Shown one piece after another: positions 1-7,227 of a DNA stretch of 64,000 nucleotides. The DNA is from Halomontanus rarus (GTDB lineage: Archaea; Halobacteriota; Halobacteria; Halobacteriales; Natrialbaceae). Location: the NCBI RefSeq assembly GCF_029338335.1, contig NZ_CP119796.1; one strand, given 5' to 3'. Every line of letters starts with the position of its first letter. Within the stretch, counting starts at the first letter, position 1. Below the pieces are notes generated by a model, which made no database searches, had not been told where the DNA came from, and worked only from the letters and a program-made list of their open reading frames with translations. A program made the position numbers and the translations under genes.

Positions 1-126
1 ACGATTTCCATATTAGGTCCCACCAAGTACCTAGATAACTCACCGGTAGTCCAGAAATATGGGAACCGTGGAGAAATATTGCGCGAGACAATACGTTCGT
101 CGTGCTCGAACCAGTACGTAGTGACG

Positions 127-537
127 ATGGCCGAGGACGCCCCCGACGAGTGGCAACAGGACCAGCGCCGAACCTACACCCCCGCCGACAGCGAGCACGA
201 ACTCCAGTACGCGACGTACATCCACGACTCGGGTGATCTACGTCTGCGGATCGCGCCCGCATCGCTCGACGGCGACGACACACCGGGATACACGCTCCAG
301 GCGACCACCTATCCCGGCCTCGAGTTCTCCGAGTCGATCCGGATCAGACAGGTGTTGACGTTCGACCGGTGTCTCTCGCTCGCCGAACGGTTCATGGACC
401 TCTTCGCGGCCGCCTACGACGGGCCCGGGAGCCTCGAGGAAGGACTGGAGTACGCGTTCGACCGAACCAAAGCGGCCGGTGCGCAGAACCCTCCGCCCGG
501 CGTCGGAACTGAGGGGATCGACGACCGGCGGGATTGA
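127..537 (+). CDS. Hypothetical haloarchaeal protein
   Basis: A 136-residue acidic soluble protein with no signal peptide or membrane segment and no motif that I recognise. The ATG at 127 is preferred over the in-frame upstream start at 79, because residues from MAEDAPDEW onward have the acidic composition and G/C-ending codons of haloarchaeal genes while the stretch before them does not. The middle part (TLQATTYPGLEFSESIRIRQ) is probably beta-rich and the end is alpha-helical. It points towards the nirA terminus, so the two genes converge. The function is unknown. Confidence 0.7.
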   Translation: MAEDAPDEWQQDQRRTYTPADSEHELQYATYIHDSGDLRLRIAPASLDGDDTPGYTLQATTYPGLEFSESIRIRQVLTFDRCLSLAERFMDLFAAAYDGPGSLEEGLEYAFDRTKAAGAQNPPPGVGTEGIDDRRD

Positions 538-735
538 TCGGGGCCGTTTCGGTATCGCTCTCAGTTCCGACCGACTGTAATCGATACCAAACGTAACAGT
601 GACGTCAAAATCGGTACGTTGGGGATGGCGGTATCCCCGCTCGATCGAATGCGAAGCGTCTCGGCCGCTGATTCGATCCGCTCTGTTCCTCACGCCGGAC
701 GGTCCTGAGAGACCGCGACGAACGCATTCGGATCT

Positions 736-2496
736 TCAGTCGTCGGAGACGACCGCCTCGCCGCCGGCCGTCGGCTCGTCACCGTCGGCGAACGGGTACC
801 ACGACTGCTTGGCGTCGTCCATGTACGGCGCCTCGAAGTCGGTTTCCTCGGGTTCGCAGAACTCGACGAGCGCTTCGGTACCCGTCGACTCGACCCACTC
901 GCGGAAGGTCTGGCCCTCCTCCCGATGGGCGGCGAATGCCTCGAGCAGATTTTTGATCGCACCGGGGGCCTCGTCGGCCGGGACGCGCTGGCGGACCCAC
1001 TCGATGAACGAGGGGTTCTCACCGACGCCGCCCCCGACTCCGATGTCGAAGGCTTCGACCATCTGGTCGTTCTTGCGGGCGCGCATGCCCTGCAGGCCGA
1101 TGTCGGCGGTCATAGCCTGTCCACAGTCCGCGGTACACCCCGAGTAGTGCATCTTGATCTTGCCGACGTCCTCGGGCAGGTCGACGTTCTCGTTGAGCCA
1201 GCGCAGCATCCGGGCCATCCGGCCTTTCGTCTCGGTCAGCGCGATCGAGCAGAACTCGGTGCCGGTACAGGCCATCGCCCCGCGTTCGAACGGGCTCGGT
1301 TCGGGCTGGTACTCGGAGAGGAGCGGTTCCGCCAGCAGCTCCTCGAGGTCGTCCTCGTGGACGTCGACGACGACGGGGTTCTGTCGACGGGTGAGGCGGA
1401 GTTCGCCGGAGCCGTACTCGTCGGCCAGATCCGCCAGTTCGATTGCGTCCTCCGCGGGCAGGCGGCCGACCGGGACGTTCAGCCCGACGTACTTCAGGCC
1501 GTCCTGTTTCTGATCGTGGACGCCGACGTGGTCGTGTTTCCCCGCGTCGGGGGACTTGCCGGCGTTGTAGGTGTACTCCTCGCGGAAATCCTCGCCCGCG
1601 CGGAGCATCTCGAAGTCGACGTACTCCTCCTGAAGCGTCTCGCGGATCTTCTCCATGCCCCAATCCTCGGCGAAGAACCGTGCGCGGTTCTTCGAGCGGT
1701 TCGTCCGGCCGCCGTAGTCGTGGTAGAGTTCGACGAAGCCGCGACCGACCTCGTAGGCGTTCTCGGGGCGGACGAAGACGTCCAGGGGCGTCGCAGCACG
1801 GGGTTGGCGACCGCCGAGACCGCCGCCAATTCGAACGTTGAAGCCCTTGACTGTCTCGCCGTCGATCTCCTTGCGCGCCGGTTCGAACCCGATATCGTTG
1901 AGCGAATCCTGCGCGCAACCGGATTTGGTGCCGGTGACGCTGATGTTGAACTTCCGGGGCATGTTCGCGAGCGCGTCGTCCCCGCGAAGCTCCTCCTGAA
2001 AGCGCTCGAGTAGCGGCCCGGACTCGACGTACTCCTCGACTTTGCCGTGGAGTGCGGAGCCCGAGATGTTGCGCATCGTGTCACCGCCCGCGGAGCGAGA
2101 GGAGACGCCGGCGCTCTCTAATTGCTCCCAGATCTCCGGGACGTCCTCGAGCTCGAGCCAGTGCAACTGGATCGACTGGCGCGTCGTCAGGTCGATCCAG
2201 CCGTTGCCGAACTCGGGGTTCTCGACCGGTCCCGTCGCGTAGTCGCGGGCGACCTCGGCGATCGCCCGGAGCTGACCCGGCTCCAAGATGCCGCTCGCGT
2301 TCGTCAACCGCATCATGAAGTACGACTCCTGACCGCTGCGCTGGTGGAACAGGCCCCAGAACTTGAACCGGGTGAACCACTCGTCGTACTCGTCTTCGGG
2401 AATCGACTCGAACCCCTTCTCGGCGAACTCGAGAATGTGTTCGCGAACCTCGTCGCCGTAGCAGCCCTCCTTGTAGTCCTCTTTCTTATGCACCAT
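736..2496 (-). CDS. nirA: Ferredoxin-dependent assimilatory nitrite reductase
   Basis: A 586-residue siroheme/4Fe-4S nitrite/sulfite reductase family protein, expected to reduce nitrite to ammonium with ferredoxin in the cytoplasm. The family has two repeated half-domains. The cluster/siroheme cysteines are visible as ACTGTEFC near residues 407-413 and SGCTADCGQ near 453-457 (C-X5-C and C-X3-C). The N-terminal region (GLFHQR, then LTTRQSIQLHW) matches the substrate and siroheme-binding half. I place the start at ATG 2496 (MVHKKEDYKEG), with GAGGTGA about 7 bases upstream, rather than the GTG at 2502. The gene lies downstream of nasA and mobA on the same strand but has its own promoter region. 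It is called nitrite rather than sulfite reductase because of that context. In Haloferax the same gene is called nasD. Confidence 0.93.
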   Translation of the reverse strand: MVHKKEDYKEGCYGDEVREHILEFAEKGFESIPEDEYDEWFTRFKFWGLFHQRSGQESYFMMRLTNASGILEPGQLRAIAEVARDYATGPVENPEFGNGWIDLTTRQSIQLHWLELEDVPEIWEQLESAGVSSRSAGGDTMRNISGSALHGKVEEYVESGPLLERFQEELRGDDALANMPRKFNISVTGTKSGCAQDSLNDIGFEPARKEIDGETVKGFNVRIGGGLGGRQPRAATPLDVFVRPENAYEVGRGFVELYHDYGGRTNRSKNRARFFAEDWGMEKIRETLQEEYVDFEMLRAGEDFREEYTYNAGKSPDAGKHDHVGVHDQKQDGLKYVGLNVPVGRLPAEDAIELADLADEYGSGELRLTRRQNPVVVDVHEDDLEELLAEPLLSEYQPEPSPFERGAMACTGTEFCSIALTETKGRMARMLRWLNENVDLPEDVGKIKMHYSGCTADCGQAMTADIGLQGMRARKNDQMVEAFDIGVGGGVGENPSFIEWVRQRVPADEAPGAIKNLLEAFAAHREEGQTFREWVESTGTEALVEFCEPEETDFEAPYMDDAKQSWYPFADGDEPTAGGEAVVSDD

Positions 2497-2560
2497 CTCC
2501 ACTCACCTCGAGTTCGTCTGGACAATCGTCTCCCCAATCAGCGAAATCCTCTTCGGACAT
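2486..2560 (-). CDS. Possible 24-residue leader peptide overlapping the nirA start
   Basis: An ATG at 2560 opens a 24-codon frame (beginning MSEEDFADWGDD, with one Cys) whose TAA at 2488-2486 lies just inside nirA, overlapping the nirA ATG by 11 bases in a different frame. If the TATA-like sequence next to the shared nas element (about 2595-2602) drives transcription, the mRNA would begin around 2570, so this ATG would be the first one ribosomes meet. It could be a translationally coupled leader or a genuine acidic microprotein, or it may not be translated. Only its position, composition and overlap are observed. Confidence 0.35.
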   Translation of the reverse strand: MSEEDFADWGDDCPDELEVSGDGA

Positions 2561-2600
2561 AGCGCAATTCATGTTACAGGGTCACGAGAGTGTACAATAT

Positions 2601-2615
2601 AACCCTAATCGTTTA
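2601..2615 (-). promoter_or_regulatory. Shared nas promoter element upstream of nirA
   Basis: Read on the minus strand this is TAAACGATTAGGGTT, which matches 14 of 15 bases of the element upstream of nasA (5863-5877). It is followed directly by an AT-rich TATA-like stretch (TTATATTG). It probably contains or abuts the core promoter and a regulator site common to the two nitrogen-assimilation transcripts. The sequence match is observed and the function is inferred. Confidence 0.6.
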
Positions 2616-2812
2616 CAAATGGATGATTTTGAACTCTATTCGAACAGAGTCGTCCGATGTACATGGGCATATAATGTCTATTAGGATTCGTTCGGTGAGA
2701 ACGACCGAGAACTCGTCTCCGGTTTTGTACACTTCTCGACGGGTGCCGATCCGTGAACGCGGTCGAGTAGTCGGTACTCGCCGTCGAGATATCGAGCACC
2801 CGCGCACGAAAA

Positions 2813-2898
2813 CTATAGTAGCCACTGAAAGTCAATGCACACCTGATCGCACGACTGCTGTGCGATCAGTGTGTAAATCGTTTCAGTTGTTACTATAC
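2813..2898. repeat. MITE-like 86-bp inverted repeat
   Basis: The outer arms at 2813-2830 and 2881-2898 match as inverted repeats at 15 of 18 positions (CTATAGTA...ACTGAAA). The inner arms at 2838-2852 and 2860-2874 (core CTGATCGCAC) pair around a 7-base loop, so the whole element folds as one long hairpin centred at 2856. It sits between the end of mobA and the nirA promoter. There is no coding sequence inside it. Such perfect-cored palindromes are typical of miniature inverted-repeat elements that recur through a haloarchaeal genome, but only one copy is in this window. Confidence 0.7.
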
Positions 2899-2915
2899 CG
2901 TTCGAGTCCCCGTCG

Positions 2916-3551
2916 TCACCCTCGAAGCCGCGGTTTCGGCCTCTCGCGGAGCCGCTGAAGCGACGCCGGCGTATCGATCGCTTCGAGTCGAACCAGGTCC
3001 GTCCACTTCTCGAGACGCTCCTCCTCGAGGACGGCGATATCGAGTTCGCCCAGAACGTCGAACAGCCGCCGCCGGTCCGCCTCGAGGGCCGTGGTACACG
3101 CCTCGAGCGCTGCGGAGACGGTGTAGACCGCACAGAGCGGTTGCAGGTAATCGTCGACGCGGGGGACGAACGCGGCCGCGTCGGACTGCCGGTGACCGGC
3201 GAACAACCGATCGACGAACGCCGTCTCGAGCAGCGGCAGATCGCAGGGGACGACGACGGCCGATTCGCCGGTCGCCGTCTGGAGCGCCCGTGCGAGTCCG
3301 GCGACGGGTCCCCGATCGGGACGGCGATCGATCGCGAACCGAAGTTCCAGATCGGCGGCCTCGAGCGCGCGTTCGAAACCGGGACGCTGATCGGCCCGAC
3401 AGTTACAGACGAGTTCGTCGACCGCCGGCGCGACGGCGCGGGCGACGCGAACGAGCATCGGCGTTCCCTCGAGCGCGGCGAGAGCCTTCTCCCGGTCGCC
3501 GAACCGTCGCGAGTAGCCGCCGGCGACGATAATCGCACTCCTCGTCGTCAT
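2916..3551 (-). CDS. mobA: Molybdenum cofactor guanylyltransferase MobA
   Basis: A 211-residue protein that attaches GMP to molybdopterin to make the MGD cofactor used by nitrate reductase. The N-terminal nucleotide-binding signature is clear: AIIVAGGYSRRFGDREKAL (residues about 5-23, the LAGGxSxRxGxDKA family motif with E in place of the usual D). It is followed by DRRPDRGPVAGLARAL and VVPCDLPLL. The start at ATG 3551 has GAGGG about 7 bases upstream. It lies 82 bp downstream of nasA on the same strand, so the two are probably co-transcribed, which explains the pairing of cofactor enzyme and molybdoenzyme. Confidence 0.9.
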   Translation of the reverse strand: MTTRSAIIVAGGYSRRFGDREKALAALEGTPMLVRVARAVAPAVDELVCNCRADQRPGFERALEAADLELRFAIDRRPDRGPVAGLARALQTATGESAVVVPCDLPLLETAFVDRLFAGHRQSDAAAFVPRVDDYLQPLCAVYTVSAALEACTTALEADRRRLFDVLGELDIAVLEEERLEKWTDLVRLEAIDTPASLQRLRERPKPRLRG

Positions 3552-3633
3552 CGACGTCCCTCTCGAATCGACGATTGCGGAGTCGACTCGAGGTCCCGAA
3601 ATCCGGCATCCGATCGCACCACGTCCATCGGAC

Positions 3634-5736
3634 TCAGGCGCTGGCCTCCGCAATCGGCTTGACATCGCGTTCGCGGGGCGACTCGAGACGAACCGCACAC
3701 TGTTTGAAATTGGGTTCGTTCGAGCGCGGGTCGACCTCCGGTAGCGTGAGGTCGTTCACTGCGGGGTGGTGGATCGGCAGCCAGACGACGCCGTCGGGAA
3801 TGGCCTCGTCGACCTCGATGCGGGCGAGGACCGACGCGCGCCGGGAAGCGACGGTCGCGTAGGTTCCGTCCTCGCGGTCGTCGATTTCGGGTGCCAGCGA
3901 GGCGGCCGTCGCCGAACTGACCCGTGCGATCGGCGGCTCGTCGTCCCGCGTTCGAACGCCCGTATTGTACGCGTCCGAGCGTCGTGCTGTCGTCAGGGTC
4001 AGCGGGTAGGACTCGGACGGCGGTTCCGGAACCGTTCCGGCGACGCTCTCGGAGAACCGGGCGCGGCCGGAGGGGGTGGGGAACTGCCAGCGATCGTCGT
4101 CCACTTCGGAGTCGGCGGCCACGTAGTACCGATACCCACCCTCGTCGGTCGGCGACGGTGCGGGCCACCGCACGGCGACTTCGGCCTCGAGGCGTTCGTA
4201 GCCGATCCCCGAGCAATCCGCGGGCGTCCCCGCGGTGAGTTCGACGAACTCCTCGAAGACCGGTTTCGGCTCCGGCCGTTCCTCGAAGAGGCCGGGAACC
4301 ACTCGGTTGCCGATCTCGCCGATCAGCGAGAGGTCCGTCTCGATCCCGGAGGGCGTCTCCGTGGCCGCGCGAACCCGCGAGACGGTCCGTTCCATGTTCA
4401 TCACGGTCCCCTCGGACTCGCCCCAGGTCGCAGCCGGCAGGACGACGTCGGCGAGTTCGACCGTCTCGCTCCGGAAGGCATCCTGAACTACGAGGAAGGT
4501 GTCCTCGAGGCGCTTTCGGGCGGCGGAGGCGTCCGGGAGTCCGACGGCGGGATTCGTCGCGACGGCGTACACCGCGTCGATTTCGTCGTCGGTCGCCTCG
4601 ACGATTCCGACGGGTCCGGGTCCGGGGTCGTCGGGTAACCTCGAGGGCGAGACGCCCCACGCTTCGGCGACCGCGTCACGGTGAAGGGGGTCGTCGAACG
4701 GCCGGTGACCGGGCCAAGATCCCTTCGAGGAGCAAACGCGGGTTCCCATCGAGTTCGCCTGCCCGGTCAGCGAGAACGGGCCGGTGCCGGGCCCGAGGTT
4801 GCCGGTCGCCAGACAGAGGTCGATCAGCGCACCCGCCGTGTCGGTTCCGTTGGCGCTCTGGTTGACGCCCATCCCCCAGTAGACCAGCGTCGGGAGACCG
4901 AAGGCGTCGGCGAGTCGATCGACGTCGTCCATCGAAACGCCGGCGGTCGCCGCCGCGGTCGCCGCGTCGGACAGCGATTCGCGGAGGTCGTCGAATCCCT
5001 CCGTCTCGGCATCGACGAACTCCTCGTCGATGGAATCGGTCTCGAGCAGGCGAGCGAGAACCGCCCGCGCGAGCGTGAGATCCGTGCCGGGGTCGGGTGC
5101 GACGTGGTGGTCGGCGACTTCGGCGGTCTCGCTGCGGACCGGATCGACGACGATCATCTCGGAGCCGTCTTCGGCCGCACTCTGGCGAATCCATCGGAAC
5201 ATGACCGGGTGGGCGGCCGCGGGGTTCGCACCCCAGACGAGATGCGTTCGAGCGTCCGGAATGTCGTCGTAGGTCGGCGGCGGTGCGTCGCTGCCGAAGG
5301 CGTCGTAGTAGGCCGTCACGGCGCTCGCCATGCACAGGGTCGTGTTCGCGTCGTAGTACCGCGTGCCGAAGCCGCCGCGGGCGAGTTTCCCGAGAGCGTA
5401 GGCCGCTTCGTTGGTCTGCTGGCCGCTTCCCAGGACGGCGACCGAGTCCGAACTCGATTCGAGGGCCGTCGAGAGTCCGTTCGCGGCCGCGTCGAGGGCG
5501 TTCTCGAGCGTCGTCGGGACGAGTTCGCCGTCGCGACGGACGAGCGGACGGGTGAGCCACTCGCCGTCGGGGTCGGCGGTCTCTCGAACGCCGCGCTGAC
5601 AGGCGAGGCCCTGGTTGACGGGGTGTTCGGGGTTTCCGCGGACCACGTCCAGCCCGTAGCCGCTGTCGACGGCCCGCTGGACGTGACCGCAGCCCACTGC
5701 ACATCGCACGCAGGTCGTCGGGACGAACTCGCTCAC
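3634..5736 (-). CDS. nasA: Assimilatory nitrate reductase, molybdopterin-bisMGD catalytic subunit
   Basis: A 700-residue molybdopterin oxidoreductase of the NasA/NarB/FdhF family that reduces nitrate to nitrite in the cytoplasm. An N-terminal 4Fe-4S motif is present at C9, C12, C16 and C46 (TTCVRCAVGCGH ... GLACQRG). Molybdopterin-domain signatures follow (VWGANPAAAHPVMFRWIR, LTGQANSMGTRVC), with a C-terminal MGD-binding domain (LTTARRSDAYNTG, then WLPIHHPAVNDLT). There is no Tat signal, as expected for an assimilatory enzyme. The start is taken at GTG 5736 (MSEFVPTTC), where the conserved domain begins. An in-frame GTG at 5856 would lie almost on the shared promoter element, so it is less likely. 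No nitrate transporter is in the window. Confidence 0.93.
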   Translation of the reverse strand: MSEFVPTTCVRCAVGCGHVQRAVDSGYGLDVVRGNPEHPVNQGLACQRGVRETADPDGEWLTRPLVRRDGELVPTTLENALDAAANGLSTALESSSDSVAVLGSGQQTNEAAYALGKLARGGFGTRYYDANTTLCMASAVTAYYDAFGSDAPPPTYDDIPDARTHLVWGANPAAAHPVMFRWIRQSAAEDGSEMIVVDPVRSETAEVADHHVAPDPGTDLTLARAVLARLLETDSIDEEFVDAETEGFDDLRESLSDAATAAATAGVSMDDVDRLADAFGLPTLVYWGMGVNQSANGTDTAGALIDLCLATGNLGPGTGPFSLTGQANSMGTRVCSSKGSWPGHRPFDDPLHRDAVAEAWGVSPSRLPDDPGPGPVGIVEATDDEIDAVYAVATNPAVGLPDASAARKRLEDTFLVVQDAFRSETVELADVVLPAATWGESEGTVMNMERTVSRVRAATETPSGIETDLSLIGEIGNRVVPGLFEERPEPKPVFEEFVELTAGTPADCSGIGYERLEAEVAVRWPAPSPTDEGGYRYYVAADSEVDDDRWQFPTPSGRARFSESVAGTVPEPPSESYPLTLTTARRSDAYNTGVRTRDDEPPIARVSSATAASLAPEIDDREDGTYATVASRRASVLARIEVDEAIPDGVVWLPIHHPAVNDLTLPEVDPRSNEPNFKQCAVRLESPRERDVKPIAEASA

Positions 5737-5862
5737 GGGGACCACCCGATCGCGATCGGGACTCGATCGACAGTCGCGGGTCGACGGATGTCCGTCACTC
5801 GTCGACAGATGGGAGAATTCATACAGGTTTTCACGTGTGTGGATGATATCTTCCACTACTAA

Positions 5863-5877
5863 AACCCTAACCGTTTA
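5863..5877 (-). promoter_or_regulatory. Shared nas promoter element upstream of nasA
   Basis: On the minus strand this reads TAAACGGTTAGGGTT, followed by TTAGTAG. It matches the nirA element (2601-2615) at 14 of 15 positions. If a TATA-like box adjoins it, transcription would start near 5835, leaving a leader of about 100 bases to the GTG at 5736. This supports that start over the GTG at 5856. Confidence 0.6.
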
Positions 5878-6018
5878 AGAACACACAATTATGGCCCCGA
5901 TCTACTCATCTTTCCGCAATGTAGGGATGGATAGGGAGAATATTAGGACGTATAGTGTGCCGAGAGCGGCGGCTGATCGAACGAGCGTCAACGTTCGCAG
6001 AAAGGGAACCGAAGGTCG

Positions 6019-6981
6019 CTACTCCCGTCCGACCCACTTCAGGACGAGCAGTGTCCCCTCGAACAGTACGATCATGATGATCGCGACGATGATCGGAGCC
6101 ATCCCCGTCGGGTCGAGCGTGAACATAAAGGAGAGTCCGAGGAAGGCCGCCCAGAAGTAGAGTCGCTTGTCGGCGAGCCACTTCCGGGTCGTGACGCCCA
6201 TCATGATCGCGAGCATGATGAACAGCGGGATCTGGAAGACGACCGCGAGGAACCCGGTGAGCGTGATGATCATGTCGAACGTATTCCCGAGTCCGTACGC
6301 GATGTTCGCGCTCGCGTCGGAGTAGTACGTGAAGTATCGGAAGAGAATCGGCAAGACGAGAATGTAAGAGACGAACATCCCGAACGCCGCGAGAACGAGG
6401 CTCATCGGCACCGCCGAGATGTAGTACTTCCGCTCGTTCGGGTACAGTCCCGGTCGCATGAACGCGTAACACTCGTAGACGAACATCGGGAGCGCGACCA
6501 GAACTCCCGCCAGCGCGGCGACCTTGATCCGGGAGAGCCACAACTCGAGCGGGTGGTAGACGTGCGGCGGCGGCACCTCGTCGACCGGACCCGGGAAGAC
6601 GTTGAACCAGATGAATTCGATGGCTTCGGACGCCCAGAAGAGACCGATCGCGGTCGCGGCCGAGCCGACGAGGATGACCCGCGCCAACCGCAGGATCATC
6701 TCCTCGATGTGGTCGGCCAGCGGCATCTCCTCGTCGTCCGGCGGTGTCGAGATCCCACCGATGTCGTCGTCGGGATCCGGCTCGGGGTACTCCGAGTCGC
6801 CCGTGCCGGAGTCCGGGCGATCGTGAACGTAGCCTTCGCCGTCGGTCTCGATGGTGTCCTCTCGCCCGCGCGACGAGTCGGGCGATTCACCGGTGTGGCC
6901 TTCTGGGGGCTGCTCACCGGCGTCTTCCCGCGGCTCTTCGGAGCCGTCGACGTCCGCACCTTCGTCCGACTCGTCCGGCAT
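6019..6981 (-). CDS. tatC: Sec-independent (Tat) translocase subunit TatC
   Basis: A 320-residue polytopic membrane protein, the receptor for twin-arginine signal peptides in folded-protein export. It has an unusually long, acidic cytoplasmic N-terminus (residues 1-85), then the TatC core. Visible signatures include MPLADHIEEMILRL at the start of the first helix, FVYECYAFMRPGLYPNERKY after the second (family motif FxxPGL), and six hydrophobic segments ending near residue 315. A minus-strand TATA-like CCTATAAC lies about 27 bases upstream of the ATG at 6981, so the transcript is probably leaderless. It is divergent from the double-length tatCt, the usual haloarchaeal pairing. Confidence 0.93.
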   Translation of the reverse strand: MPDESDEGADVDGSEEPREDAGEQPPEGHTGESPDSSRGREDTIETDGEGYVHDRPDSGTGDSEYPEPDPDDDIGGISTPPDDEEMPLADHIEEMILRLARVILVGSAATAIGLFWASEAIEFIWFNVFPGPVDEVPPPHVYHPLELWLSRIKVAALAGVLVALPMFVYECYAFMRPGLYPNERKYYISAVPMSLVLAAFGMFVSYILVLPILFRYFTYYSDASANIAYGLGNTFDMIITLTGFLAVVFQIPLFIMLAIMMGVTTRKWLADKRLYFWAAFLGLSFMFTLDPTGMAPIIVAIIMIVLFEGTLLVLKWVGRE

Positions 6982-7015
6982 CTATCGAGTTATAGATAGG
7001 CCGCTCGTTATAGGC
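6980..7015 (-). promoter_or_regulatory. tatC promoter with small palindrome
   Basis: The minus strand carries CCTATAAC (7008-7015) as a likely TATA box. An inverted repeat (ATCTAT at 6980-6985 and ATAGAT at 6992-6997, 6-base spacer) overlaps the expected transcription start and the first codon. It may be an operator or a hairpin at the mRNA start. Confidence 0.4.
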
Positions 7016-7227
7016 CTTTTTCTTACGGTCAGCTCTCGACAGGGAGAATCGTTCCCGCCTCGAGTCACCGCGGGACGGAATTCGGACTCGTACCGCCGGC
7101 TCTCGCCGTTCGTGGATTCGCCGAGGCCGTCCGGCGAATCCACCTCACTGACTGACAGCACAGCGTCTCGGGTGCCCTATTCACTCGAAAGGTTGATAAC
7201 TGAATGTAAGCTACCCACGGGCACCGA

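Noticed and set aside
2561..5900. A nitrate/nitrite transporter or nas regulator in the nitrogen cluster
   Set aside because: No membrane transporter or HTH gene is encoded between nirA and tatC; the cluster here is limited to nasA, mobA and nirA.
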